Shown here: positions 20,051-27,870 of the stretch, piece by piece | Layout of the letters: the number at the start of each line of letters is the position of its first letter | Numbering within the stretch: position 1 is the first letter of the stretch | Assembly (NCBI GenBank): GCA_963714425.1 | Contig: CAVQOI010000010.1 | Coordinates: 186,001 to 250,000 of the forward strand | Origin: DATCYX01 sp963714425 | GTDB taxonomy: Bacteria > Chloroflexota > Anaerolineae > Anaerolineales > UBA4823 | Direction: 5' to 3' | DNA length: 64,000 nt | Position numbers and translations under genes: made by a program | The notes under the pieces: model-generated | What the model was told of the DNA's origin: nothing | Database searches by the model: none | The model's input: only the letters and a program-made list of their open reading frames with translations

Positions 20051-20154
20051 CTACCCCATCCCCCCTGACCCTCTTCTTAGTTGGGAAGGGGGGAAAAAAT
20101 CCGAAAATTGGGTGTATGCAGGGCTTAGCCCCTGCGTACACCCAATTTTCGGAT
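20051..20154. repeat. Composite palindromic element, copy 1
   Basis: A C-run/G-run module (20051-20092) is followed, after a short A run, by a long hairpin (arms 20099-20123 and 20130-20154, 25 bp with one G-T pair, loop CTTAGC). It fills the space between the convergent peptidase and YtxH-like genes. The same two-part layout recurs at 30584, 47239 and 61229 with different outer arms. Confidence 0.85.
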
Positions 20155-20165
20155 TCTACTATTTG

Positions 20166-20390
20166 TTATTCTTCGGATTTTTGGGGTGCGCGCAAAAGAG
20201 CCAGTTGTTCCTCCAGCTCGGCGCGGCGTTCGGCTGCGGCTGCACGGATTTGCTCGCGCAGGCGCTCGGTACGGTCCTGCATTTGCATGCGGATTTCATC
20301 GCCGGATGAAGGCGCCAGCAGTAGCGCCACGGTGGCGCCAACCAGGCCTCCCAACATAGCCCCCATCATGAATGCCATGATTCTTCTCAT
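20166..20390 (-). CDS. YtxH-like small membrane protein
   Basis: This 74-residue protein has one hydrophobic segment (residues 5-26, AFMMGAMLGGLVGATVALLL) followed by APSSGDEIR, the hallmark LLAPxSGxE(T/I)R of YtxH-domain proteins. The rest is a charged coiled-coil-like helix rich in E, R and A. Family members are small inner-membrane proteins, often stress-linked, with no known catalytic role. The ATG at 20390 is chosen because GGAGGAGA lies at the right distance. The frame is open further upstream, but that stretch overlaps the palindrome and promoter region of add. Confidence 0.85.
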   Translation of the reverse strand: MRRIMAFMMGAMLGGLVGATVALLLAPSSGDEIRMQMQDRTERLREQIRAAAAERRAELEEQLALLRAPQKSEE

Positions 20391-20473
20391 GAGAATCTCC
20401 TCCAGGGTAGATTTATTATTCACTATATGGCATAAATACTTATTATAGCAGTTACTCCGTTCAGGGTAAAATC

Positions 20474-20512
20474 GGGGGTGTTTGGGCGGGAGAAGCCCGC
20501 CCAAACACCCCC
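20474..20512. repeat. Perfect palindrome (17-bp arms)
   Basis: Arms 20474-20490 and 20496-20512 are exact reverse complements around the loop AGAAG. It stands between the divergent YtxH-like and adenosine deaminase genes and lacks the C-run/G-run module. There is no T-run, so a termination role is doubtful. Confidence 0.85.
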
Positions 20513-20539
20513 ATCCTCCCACCAACAGCGTAAGTCCTA

Positions 20540-20545
20540 TATAAT
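20540..20545 (+). promoter_or_regulatory. -10 element upstream of adenosine deaminase
   Basis: TATAAT followed by ATGGG lies about 115 bases before the deaminase ATG. A second AT-rich box occurs near 20583. The -35 is not clear. Confidence 0.4.
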
Positions 20546-20658
20546 ATGGGTATGCCCAAGTGAAGATTGTTTGCCAGGAGATATTATAACAAGAACTTAC
20601 CTCTCCCCACCGCTTTGGAACCATCTCACCAGCAATGGTGACATCCGGTACTTGGAAT

Positions 20659-21672
20659 ATGAGCGTAATTGACCCTTCCCTGCCCCTGATCGACCTGCAC
20701 CGCCACCTGGACGGGAGCATCCGCCTGGAGACTATTCTAGACCTGGGTCGCCAGCACAACCTGCCCCTGCCCGCCTGGGATATCGAATCTCTGCGCCCGC
20801 ATGTCCAGGTCACACAGCCGCAGCCGGGCGTTATGGCTTTCCTTTCCAAGTTCCGCTGGATGACGGGTGTGCTGGTGGATGTGGACGCCGTGCGCCGTGT
20901 GGCTTACGAGAACGTCCTGGATGCGCAGGCCGAAGGGATCGATTACGTCGAGCTGCGCTTCAGCCCATGGTTCATGGCAGAGCCGCATAGCCTGTCCCCT
21001 TCGGGAGTAACCGAAGCCGTGGTGGATGGCGTCGAAAGCGCCGCCCGGGATGCCGGGATGAAGGTGAAATTGATCGGCATCCTCAGCCGCACTTACGGTC
21101 CGCACACCGCCTGGAAGGAGCTGGAGGCGCTGCTCAGCCAGCAGGAGCACATCGCCGCCCTCGACCTGGCGGGGGATGAAGCCAACTTCCCGGGAGCGCT
21201 TTTCAAGGAGCACATCCGTCGTGGGCGAGATGCCGGCTGGCAGGTCACGGTACACGCAGGAGAATCCGCTGGGGCGGATAGCGTGTGGTACGCTTTGCGC
21301 GAGCTGGGCGCAGCCCGCCTGGGACATGCGGTGCGCGCCACGGATGACCCGGGACTCATGGATTATTTGGCTCAAGAGCGCACGGGCATCGAGTGCAACC
21401 TGACTAGCAATGTGCAGACCAGCACCGTGTCGGATTACCCCAGCCATCCACTGCGCCGCTTTCTGGAGCGTGGCATCCGAGCCACGATCAACACCGATGA
21501 CCCTGGCATCAGCGACATCACACTGGCACATGAATACGAAGTCGCCGCGCCAGCCGCAGGGCTCAACCCGCAGCAGATTCGTCAAGCCCAACACAACGCA
21601 CTGGAAGTGGCCTTCTTGAGCAATGCAGAGAAACGGCAGCTCCTGGCAAACAAACAGCGCCCATCTGCTTAA
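20659..21672 (+). CDS. add: Adenosine deaminase
   Basis: It converts adenosine or deoxyadenosine to the inosine form in the cytoplasm, for purine salvage. Zinc ligands and catalytic residues are visible: LIDLHRHLDGS at the N-terminus (HxH), VTVHAGES (His and catalytic Glu), ARLGHAV (His), and INTDDPGIS (Asp pair). The length of 337 residues fits the family. The ATG at 20659 gives MSVIDPSLPLIDLHRHLDG, aligned with the E. coli Add N-terminus; an ATG at 20635 would add 8 residues. Add-type and adenine deaminase enzymes are close relatives, so substrate preference is moderately certain. Confidence 0.9.
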   Translation: MSVIDPSLPLIDLHRHLDGSIRLETILDLGRQHNLPLPAWDIESLRPHVQVTQPQPGVMAFLSKFRWMTGVLVDVDAVRRVAYENVLDAQAEGIDYVELRFSPWFMAEPHSLSPSGVTEAVVDGVESAARDAGMKVKLIGILSRTYGPHTAWKELEALLSQQEHIAALDLAGDEANFPGALFKEHIRRGRDAGWQVTVHAGESAGADSVWYALRELGAARLGHAVRATDDPGLMDYLAQERTGIECNLTSNVQTSTVSDYPSHPLRRFLERGIRATINTDDPGISDITLAHEYEVAAPAAGLNPQQIRQAQHNALEVAFLSNAEKRQLLANKQRPSA

Positions 21673-21691
21673 CCAGTTAAAAACAGAAATT

Positions 21692-21708
21692 CCCCCCCCC
21701 AATATAAT
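21692..21708 (+). promoter_or_regulatory. C9 homopolymer directly before a -10 box
   Basis: Nine C residues (21692-21700) are followed by AA and TATAAT (21703-21708), 22 bases before the ATG at 21731. The C tract lies in the spacer region of the presumed promoter, where slippage would alter -35/-10 spacing. Confidence 0.45.
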
Positions 21709-21730
21709 TAAGGTACAATTCCTCCAAATT

Positions 21731-23203
21731 ATGAACGCTGTGCATGCCTGGCTGAAGCCGACTTCATTGGCGTATATCCCGGGAAAGGTGAGATCCCCAC
21801 TCGCAGAACGATTTATCGAGTCGCTTCTGATAGCATTTGGTGATATGGGACACAGGCTGCAAGATACCCCAGACGACTATACTGACTTGCTGGTCACCAT
21901 CGCCCCCTTCGACCAGCCGGTCTCCTGGCGAGTAGCGCCCCTCTTCAGCGGGCGCGTGCGGTATAAATATCACCATAACCCTACCGTATTCACGGTGATC
22001 ACAGTATCGCCCAAAGAATTCGACGAGAAGCTGGCATATTTCGAGGAGGCGTTGCGCAAGAACCCGCCTGACCCTGCCGATTACGCCTTCCCTGGACTGG
22101 CCGCGGATGCTTACAAGGTGCTCCACGAACAAGGACGCCGGGGTGGGCCGATCCTAGCCCTCGAGCGCTTACTGCAGGCGCGCTCGAAATGCATTAATGT
22201 ATTGCTGCTGGTAGGGGAGCATGAGCCGGTATCGGTGTACCACTTTGACCTGGTGGGAGCCTATGCCCATACCCCAGTCCACGGCAATCCAAATTATCTC
22301 GTAGAGATCGTGCGCCGCATGGTGACACGTGTGAGCACGCACGAGATCACCGACCACCAGGTGGTCGGTGAGATGATCCCAGCCAGCCAATGGCAGTCTG
22401 CCAGCGCGCCAGCCGCCATGCTGGATGCTGCCCGCCGCCTGGATGAGCGCGGATTCTTCACTGACACGGTGCGCATCTACGAGCTGGTAAACGTGCCTGC
22501 AGTCAGCGACTCCGTCTCCAGCCAGTACAGCGAAGGCTGTTTTTCGACCTGGGATGCAGACCTGAATGGGCTGGTCACCACGATCACCGGGAGCGCTCGT
22601 CCAGTTTCCAAGGGCAGCATCAACCAGGACGATCTGGCAGTCATAGTTGGCATCCGTCCGGATGGGCAAGGAGCGCTGGTGCGCCACGTGGAGGGAAAGC
22701 GCAACGACCCGCCATCCTCCGAGGCGGTCGAGATGATCGGTGTGGATAGCCTGCTGCCGCAAATAGAGCTGGTGCGAGCAGGTAAGCCGCCTGTGCCGGT
22801 GCCGGTGATCCGCTCTAAGCTTCACGGGCACCGCGGCATCTCAGGCTACGACCCGCAGCGAGTTGAGTTTGTGCCCATGGACGCCCCGTATTTTCATTAC
22901 CCGGTGACGTGCGCCACCGAAGCTCAGGCGCGTGGCGTGATGGACGCCTTTGCCCGCTCTGAGGCGCTGCGTGATCCTACGGATCCCCGGCAAATCGCCT
23001 TCACCATCCTGCCCACCCATGGTGTGTTGATTGTGGAGAAGTGGGTGCGTGGCGCTTCTCCCTTCCAGTGCATCTGGGAATATTTCGATAAAGGTTACCT
23101 GGAGCTGGATACGCACGTACCACAAGGGCCAGTGACCTTTATTGAAAGAGCAGAAAAGCTGGTCCTGAAAGTCCCCAATGAAAAGACAGGCATTCCTAGA
23201 TAA
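21731..23203 (+). CDS. Uncharacterised conserved-looking cytoplasmic protein
   Basis: I do not recognise this 490-residue protein. It has no signal peptide or membrane span, and its composition is that of a globular enzyme. Notable stretches are TDLLVTIAPFDQPVSWR (about residues 52-68), DLVGAYAHTPVHGNPNYLVEIVRRMV (about 175-200) with two histidines, KGSINQDDLAVIVGIRPDG (about 295-315), and a C-terminal FTILPTHGVLIVEKW. The middle DLAVIVGIRPDGQGALVRHVEG could be a strand-turn-strand core. The ATG at 21731 follows a promoter-like TATAAT; the frame is open further 5' but only over the tail of add. It overlaps the downstream SDR gene by 26 bases, so the two are probably co-expressed. Confidence 0.75.
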   Translation: MNAVHAWLKPTSLAYIPGKVRSPLAERFIESLLIAFGDMGHRLQDTPDDYTDLLVTIAPFDQPVSWRVAPLFSGRVRYKYHHNPTVFTVITVSPKEFDEKLAYFEEALRKNPPDPADYAFPGLAADAYKVLHEQGRRGGPILALERLLQARSKCINVLLLVGEHEPVSVYHFDLVGAYAHTPVHGNPNYLVEIVRRMVTRVSTHEITDHQVVGEMIPASQWQSASAPAAMLDAARRLDERGFFTDTVRIYELVNVPAVSDSVSSQYSEGCFSTWDADLNGLVTTITGSARPVSKGSINQDDLAVIVGIRPDGQGALVRHVEGKRNDPPSSEAVEMIGVDSLLPQIELVRAGKPPVPVPVIRSKLHGHRGISGYDPQRVEFVPMDAPYFHYPVTCATEAQARGVMDAFARSEALRDPTDPRQIAFTILPTHGVLIVEKWVRGASPFQCIWEYFDKGYLELDTHVPQGPVTFIERAEKLVLKVPNEKTGIPR

Positions 23204-23963
23204 GATCGCCATCGTAACCGGCGCCTCGGATGGGATCGGGCGCGCGACCGCGCTGGCGCTGGCGCGTCGCGGGTCACATCTTGCCCTGGCTGCACGCCGC
23301 AAGCCGTTGCTGGATCAAGTGGCGGATGAGGTGCGGGCGATGGGCCGGGAGGCGATGGTCGTTCCTACGGATGTCACTGACGCCTGCCAGGTGCAGCAGC
23401 TGGTGGATGCCGTACTTGATCGTTGGGGGCGGGTGGATATCCTCGTCTCAAATGCCGGGGAGTATATCCGCGCGCCACTTCCTGAGCTGAGCGTGGAGCA
23501 TTTGCAGCGTTCGATGGCTGTAAATTTTTATGGGGGCGTATCGCTTGCGCAGGCAGTCATCCCTCACATGCAGGTAGCAAAGGGCGGGCATATCGTTTTC
23601 GTAACCAGCATGGATGGCAAACTTGGATTGCGCAATGACGCCCCATATGTGTCGGCAAAATTTGCGCTTACCGGCTTCGCCCATGTCATGCGCCAGGAGC
23701 TGCACGGGAGCGGCATCCACGTGAGCAACGTGCTCCCAGGCCGGGTTGATACGGTCATGATCGAGCACTTGCGGTTCCACTGGTTATCGGCCAAGATCCC
23801 GCCGGAGACGGTATCTCGGGCGGTGCTGACTGCCATCGAAAAACGCCGGGCTGAGGTGATTACCCCTCCGATTGCGACCCTGCTCTATTATGCATTTGTC
23901 CTCTCCCCACGTTTTGGGGATTACCTGGCGCGGCTCTTCCATCTGGAGGGTTGGGAAGTTTAG
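23178..23963 (+). CDS. Short-chain dehydrogenase/reductase (SDR)
   Basis: This is a classical SDR oxidoreductase of 261 residues. The cofactor loop TGASDGIGRA (about residues 14-23), the NAG motif in LVSNAGEYI, the catalytic Ser in VTSMDG, and YVSAK (Tyr and Lys) are all present. An arginine pair after strand two (AARRK) favours NADP. The substrate is unknown. The ATG at 23178 lies inside the 3' end of the preceding gene, giving a 26-base overlap and suggesting coupled translation. A hydrophobic stretch at residues 232-245 may attach the protein to the membrane, as in several lipid-acting SDRs. Confidence 0.88.
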   Translation: MKRQAFLDKIAIVTGASDGIGRATALALARRGSHLALAARRKPLLDQVADEVRAMGREAMVVPTDVTDACQVQQLVDAVLDRWGRVDILVSNAGEYIRAPLPELSVEHLQRSMAVNFYGGVSLAQAVIPHMQVAKGGHIVFVTSMDGKLGLRNDAPYVSAKFALTGFAHVMRQELHGSGIHVSNVLPGRVDTVMIEHLRFHWLSAKIPPETVSRAVLTAIEKRRAEVITPPIATLLYYAFVLSPRFGDYLARLFHLEGWEV

Positions 23964-24181
23964 GGCGGATGCGCTTCATCCGGCGGCGGCAGCCCTTGCC
24001 AATTCTGTTTATACCTGTATCCAACGAAGGCAAAGCGCCCTTCCGGTAAGGAATCCTCTCAAATTAGGCTAGGGATCTCTGATTCCCCCAAATGCGGCGG
24101 CGAAGATAGCCGCTCTGCTGTATGACGTAATCCAATCTTGATGCAAGTACGTAAGAATTCTTAGAGGTATGGAGGTGTTTG

Positions 24182-25162
24182 ATGAATTATTTTCAACGGT
24201 ATCTGGCTGAAGAGTTTGCCGAGGATTATTATGAAGGCCGCATGTCCCGCAGAGCGGCGCTGAAGATGATCGCTTCTGTGACGGGCAGTCTGTTGCTGGC
24301 GAATTCAGTCCTGGCGGCGTGTGCCCCGACGGATCCCCCGTCGGTCGCGACCCTATTACCCACATCCTACGAAGGTCCAGACGAGACGCCTCAATCACCC
24401 ACAGACACATCCGAGCCCCAGGCAGGTTCGAGCGACACTCCCTCCCCATCCGCCACGGTGAGCGCTGAAGACCCGGCAGTGCACGGCAGTGACGTCCAGT
24501 TCCCCGGTGATGATGGCGCCACGCTTACAGCCTATCTGGCGCGCCCCAGCCGCGAGGGAAGCTACCCGGTTGTGCTGGTGTGCCATGAGAACCGCGGCTT
24601 GAACGAGCACATCAAGGATGTCACCCGGCGCTTGTCAGTGGCCGGTTATGTTGGGCTGGCGGTCGATCTGCTCTCGCGCCAGGGGGGCGCTGCCTCCATG
24701 AGCGCGGACCAGGTACCCGGCGCTTTGGGGAATATCGACCCTGAGCAATTCGTGCAGGATTTTATCAGCGCCTGGCGTTCCCTTCAGGAGCAGCCTTTCG
24801 CCCAGGCAGAGCGGGTGGGAATGGTAGGGTTTTGCTTTGGCGGTGGTGTGACCTGGCGGGTGGCTACCGGCATGCCAGAGCTGAAGGCAGCGGTACCCTT
24901 CTACGGCCCGCACCCGCCGGTCGAGGATGTGCCCAAGATCAATGCTGCCGTACTGGCGATCTATGGCGAGCTGGACCAGCGCATCAACCAGGGCATCCCG
25001 GCTATTGAGCAGGCTATGCAGGAGAATGGCAAAATCTACGAAAAGGTCATCTACCCAGACGCAGACCACGCCTTCCACAACGACACCGGCTCGCGCTACA
25101 ATCCCGAGGCCGCTCAGGATGCCTGGCGGCGCACACTCGAGTGGTTTGGGGAGTATTTGTAA
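24182..25162 (+). CDS. Dienelactone-hydrolase-like lipoprotein
   Basis: This is an alpha/beta hydrolase of the dienelactone hydrolase family, placed outside the membrane. The N-terminus has SRRAALK, a Tat-like twin arginine, then a hydrophobic stretch and a lipobox LAAC, so it is probably a Tat-exported lipoprotein. A Thr/Ser/Pro-rich linker (about residues 45-95) precedes the catalytic domain. The nucleophile is the Cys in GFCFGGG, with the Asp in YGELDQRI and the His in DADHAFHND. The ATG at 24182 has GGAGGTG at correct spacing. The 218 bases upstream contain only a small hairpin near 23970 and no clear promoter. Confidence 0.88.
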   Translation: MNYFQRYLAEEFAEDYYEGRMSRRAALKMIASVTGSLLLANSVLAACAPTDPPSVATLLPTSYEGPDETPQSPTDTSEPQAGSSDTPSPSATVSAEDPAVHGSDVQFPGDDGATLTAYLARPSREGSYPVVLVCHENRGLNEHIKDVTRRLSVAGYVGLAVDLLSRQGGAASMSADQVPGALGNIDPEQFVQDFISAWRSLQEQPFAQAERVGMVGFCFGGGVTWRVATGMPELKAAVPFYGPHPPVEDVPKINAAVLAIYGELDQRINQGIPAIEQAMQENGKIYEKVIYPDADHAFHNDTGSRYNPEAAQDAWRRTLEWFGEYL

Positions 25163-25234
25163 GTCTCGTTTCTATGGTGAGAGATCGCTTCGCAAGCTGG
25201 CTCGCATTGGCACTTGAGGATACGCTTATACGGT

Positions 25235-26038
25235 CTATTCGATCACTACCTGGCTGAGGTCATCCTGAGGCTCGGGAAAATGCATCTCCAAACCCTCGAG
25301 CGTCTCCACGATCACGCTGGCAATGACCAGGTTGCGGTACCATTTGCGGTTGGAGGGCACGATATACCAGGGGGCGAACTTTGTGCTCGTCTTGCCGAGG
25401 GCGTCTTCGTAGGCACGCCGGTAGTCGTCCCATCGCTTGCGCTCCTTGAGGTCACCCAGGCTGAACTTCCAGTGCTTGTTAGGGTCATCCAGGCGCGCCT
25501 GCAGGCGCTCTTTTTGCTCATCCTGGTCGATGTGCAGGAAGAACTTCAGCAGGGTAGTGCCTTCCTCAGCCAGCGTGCGCTCGAAATCGTTGATCTGCTG
25601 GTAGCGGAGTTTCCAGCGCTCCTCAGGCACCAACCCATGCACCCGAACAACCAGGACGTCCTCGTAATGCGAGCGATTGAAGATCACGATCTCACCTCGC
25701 CCGGGGGTGTGCTTGTGCACGCGCCAGAGGTAATCGTGATCGAGCTCCTCAGGGGTAGGCACTTTGAAGCTGGCAACCTGCACGCCCTGCGGGTTCACTC
25801 CTTCGAAGACATGGCGGATTACGCCGTCCTTCCCGCTGGTGTCCATGCCTTGCAGGACGACCAGCAGCTTGTGCTTGTGCTCGGCGTAGAGCAGCTCCTG
25901 GAGCACTTCCAGGCGATCGGTCAATGCATCCAGCTCCTCTTTGGCTTCGTCCTTTTCACCTTGGTAGGCGCTGGTGTCTTTGGGATCATACTTGCTCAAA
26001 TCCACGTTTGAATTTGGACGAACGCGGTATCTGTTCAT
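25235..26038 (-). CDS. ppk2: Polyphosphate kinase 2 family protein
   Basis: It transfers phosphate between polyphosphate and nucleotides in the cytoplasm. Walker A is GMDTSGKDG, the lid has NRSHYED, and LRYQQINDFE with KFFLHIDQDEQKERL are typical PPK2 segments. The one-domain length of about 267 residues fits class I or III enzymes; class III phosphorylates both AMP and ADP, but class cannot be fixed by eye. The ATG at 26038 is chosen with GGAGAT upstream; an in-frame TTG at 26056 is an alternative. With ppgK at 36-37 kb this gives the cell two polyphosphate-using enzymes. Confidence 0.9.
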   Translation of the reverse strand: MNRYRVRPNSNVDLSKYDPKDTSAYQGEKDEAKEELDALTDRLEVLQELLYAEHKHKLLVVLQGMDTSGKDGVIRHVFEGVNPQGVQVASFKVPTPEELDHDYLWRVHKHTPGRGEIVIFNRSHYEDVLVVRVHGLVPEERWKLRYQQINDFERTLAEEGTTLLKFFLHIDQDEQKERLQARLDDPNKHWKFSLGDLKERKRWDDYRRAYEDALGKTSTKFAPWYIVPSNRKWYRNLVIASVIVETLEGLEMHFPEPQDDLSQVVIE

Positions 26039-26074
26039 GGTTATTGTTATCTCCAATTCATCGCTGTGTTCCTT

Positions 26075-26080
26075 TATAAT
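26075..26080 (+). promoter_or_regulatory. -10 element of the sulfotransferase gene
   Basis: TATAAT lies 32 bases before the ATG at 26113, in the divergent space between ppk2 and the sulfotransferase gene. No strong -35 is seen. Confidence 0.45.
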
Positions 26081-26112
26081 ACCATTTGCTTCTACTCTGC
26101 GACAATATTAGC

Positions 26113-26841
26113 ATGCTGATTCTCTCCGTTGGAATGCCACGTGCCGGCTCTGGCTGGTACTATAACCTGACCCACGACCTGGTGACCGCCTCTGGCGGCC
26201 AGGATGCGCGCCAGATCCGCCGCCGCTATCTCTTGGGTCGCATCCTGACCGAGGTCAACTGCAACATTGGCGCGCTTACGCTGCCGCGTCTCATGGCGGT
26301 GATGCTGCCAGCGGCTATGGGCAACACATTTGTTGTCAAGGCGCACGCCGCTCCCACGCCATTGGCGCTTTGGCTGATCGGGAGGGGGTTTGTCCGGGCT
26401 GCTTATATCTACCGCGACCCGCGGGACGCCATGCTCTCGGCTTACGATAACGGGCAGAGGGCCTTGCAGAAAGGCCGCCCCAATGCCTTCTCCCACCTGA
26501 TCGATTTCGAGCGGTCCGTGGAATTCATGCTGCAATATCTGCGCATCTGGGAGGCATGGATGGCCTGCAGTGGAGCCTTGCACACGCGTTTTGAGGATTT
26601 CAAGGACGATTATGAGGCTGAAGCAAGTCGTCTGGTGGCATTCCTGAAAATGGACCCCGAAAGCGCGCCTGTGCAGGCAGTCATAGCGCGCTACCGCCCG
26701 GAGAAGGCGCGCCAGCGGGAGAAAGGCGTGCACTTCAACAAAGGCCAGAGCGGGCGCTTCCGCCAGCGATTCTCCGAACAAGAGCAGGAGGTGCTGGCTG
26801 AGAAGTTCGGAAATTATCTTGAGCGCATGGGCTACGATTAA
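26113..26841 (+). CDS. Sulfotransferase-domain protein
   Basis: This 242-residue protein has the PAPS-binding 5' loop GMPRAGSGW at residues 6-14 and the 3' phosphate motif YIYRDPRDAMLSAY (about 98-111), as in P-loop sulfotransferases. The C-terminal KGVHFNKGQSGRFRQ corresponds to the RKG-type cofactor contact region. It would move sulfate from PAPS to a hydroxyl or amine; the acceptor is unknown, but a glycan or small metabolite is reasonable. The ATG at 26113 is preferred because the P-loop begins 6 residues later. The next promoter (26844-26849) lies immediately after its stop. Confidence 0.82.
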   Translation: MLILSVGMPRAGSGWYYNLTHDLVTASGGQDARQIRRRYLLGRILTEVNCNIGALTLPRLMAVMLPAAMGNTFVVKAHAAPTPLALWLIGRGFVRAAYIYRDPRDAMLSAYDNGQRALQKGRPNAFSHLIDFERSVEFMLQYLRIWEAWMACSGALHTRFEDFKDDYEAEASRLVAFLKMDPESAPVQAVIARYRPEKARQREKGVHFNKGQSGRFRQRFSEQEQEVLAEKFGNYLERMGYD

Positions 26842-26843
26842 GG

Positions 26844-26849
26844 TATAAT
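26844..26849 (+). promoter_or_regulatory. -10 element of the pan gene cluster
   Basis: GGTATAAT occurs 85 bases before panB. The same GGTATAAT spelling stands before the genes at 15289 and 17926, so it appears to be the preferred -10 context here. Confidence 0.5.
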
Positions 26850-26934
26850 TGCCACGCTCGGATCTGACAAGACCGAGACAAGCGACCATCAAACGTTCAT
26901 ACGCAGATGGCCTCTACCTGGAAAGGAGAGTACC

Positions 26935-27825
26935 ATGTCCACACAAACCCCTGTTCTGGCTCCCCCATCAGAGCGAAAAAAAGTCACTACGCATACCCTG
27001 CGGCTTAAAAAGCAGCGCGGTGAGATCATCACCATGCTCACTGCCTATGATTACCCGACGGCGCTGGCGATCGACCAGGCTGGCATGGATGTCATCCTGG
27101 TGGGCGATTCGCTTGGCATGGTGGTGTTGGGCTACGCTAACACGCTGCCGGTTACCATGGACGAGATGCTGCACCACTGCCGGGCGGTGTCGCGCGGGTC
27201 GAAGTCGGCTTTACTGGTAGGTGATATGCCCTTTATGTCGTACCAGGTCTCCACCCAGGAAGCCGTACGCAATGCCGGACGCTTCTTGCAGGAAGCTGGC
27301 ATGGAGGCGGTTAAGCTGGAAGGCGGCACCGAGCGGCTGGAAGCCGTCAGCGCCATCGTCTCGATAGGCATCCCGGTGATGGGCCACATCGGTCTTACGC
27401 CGCAAAGTGTTAATCAGATCGGCGGCTTCCGCCCGCAAGGGCGCAATGGCAATGACGCCAAACGCCTGCTGGATGACGCCTTGCGATTGCAAGACGCTGG
27501 GTGCTTCAGCCTGGTACTGGAATCGATGCCCACACGCCTGGCGACCTATATCTCACAGCAGCTGGAGATTCCCACCATCGGCATCGGCGCTGGGGGTGGC
27601 TGCGACGGGCAGGTGCTGGTGACCCACGACCTGCTCGGCTTGTTCGACCGTTTCACACCGAAATTCGTCAAGAAGTACGCCGACCTGCACGGCGAGATGA
27701 GGCGAGCTTTCCGCGAGTATAAGGAAGAAGTCGAAAGCCACCAGTTCCCCGCCGCGCAGCATGAGGTGGAAATGCCGGAGGAGGAATGGGAGCGATTCCG
27801 GGAAAAGGCAGAGAGCAGAGAGTAG
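26935..27825 (+). CDS. panB: 3-methyl-2-oxobutanoate hydroxymethyltransferase
   Basis: It makes ketopantoate from 2-oxoisovalerate and methylene-tetrahydrofolate, the first step of pantothenate synthesis. The sequence shows VGDSLGMVVLGY with the metal-binding Asp, MPFMSYQ, KLEGG, GHIGLTPQSVN and GIGAGGGCDGQVLV, all PanB landmarks. Its 296 residues are slightly longer than E. coli PanB (264), through a short N-terminal and a charged C-terminal extension. A strong GAAAGGAG site precedes the ATG. Its last codons and stop lie inside a 7-base-period array that continues into panE. Confidence 0.95.
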   Translation: MSTQTPVLAPPSERKKVTTHTLRLKKQRGEIITMLTAYDYPTALAIDQAGMDVILVGDSLGMVVLGYANTLPVTMDEMLHHCRAVSRGSKSALLVGDMPFMSYQVSTQEAVRNAGRFLQEAGMEAVKLEGGTERLEAVSAIVSIGIPVMGHIGLTPQSVNQIGGFRPQGRNGNDAKRLLDDALRLQDAGCFSLVLESMPTRLATYISQQLEIPTIGIGAGGGCDGQVLVTHDLLGLFDRFTPKFVKKYADLHGEMRRAFREYKEEVESHQFPAAQHEVEMPEEEWERFREKAESRE

Positions 27826-27870
27826 AGATTCGAGAATGGTGAGGGGTTATCGGTGAGTGATGAGGGGTTA
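27808..27870. repeat. Degenerate 7-base-period array spanning the panB end and panE start
   Basis: Nine consecutive heptamers run without a gap: GCAGAGA, GCAGAGA, GTAGAGA, TTCGAGA, ATGGTGA, GGGGTTA, TCGGTGA, GTGATGA, GGGGTTA. All end in GA or TA. The array contains the last five codons and stop of panB and the GTG start plus first codons of panE. Confidence 0.75.
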
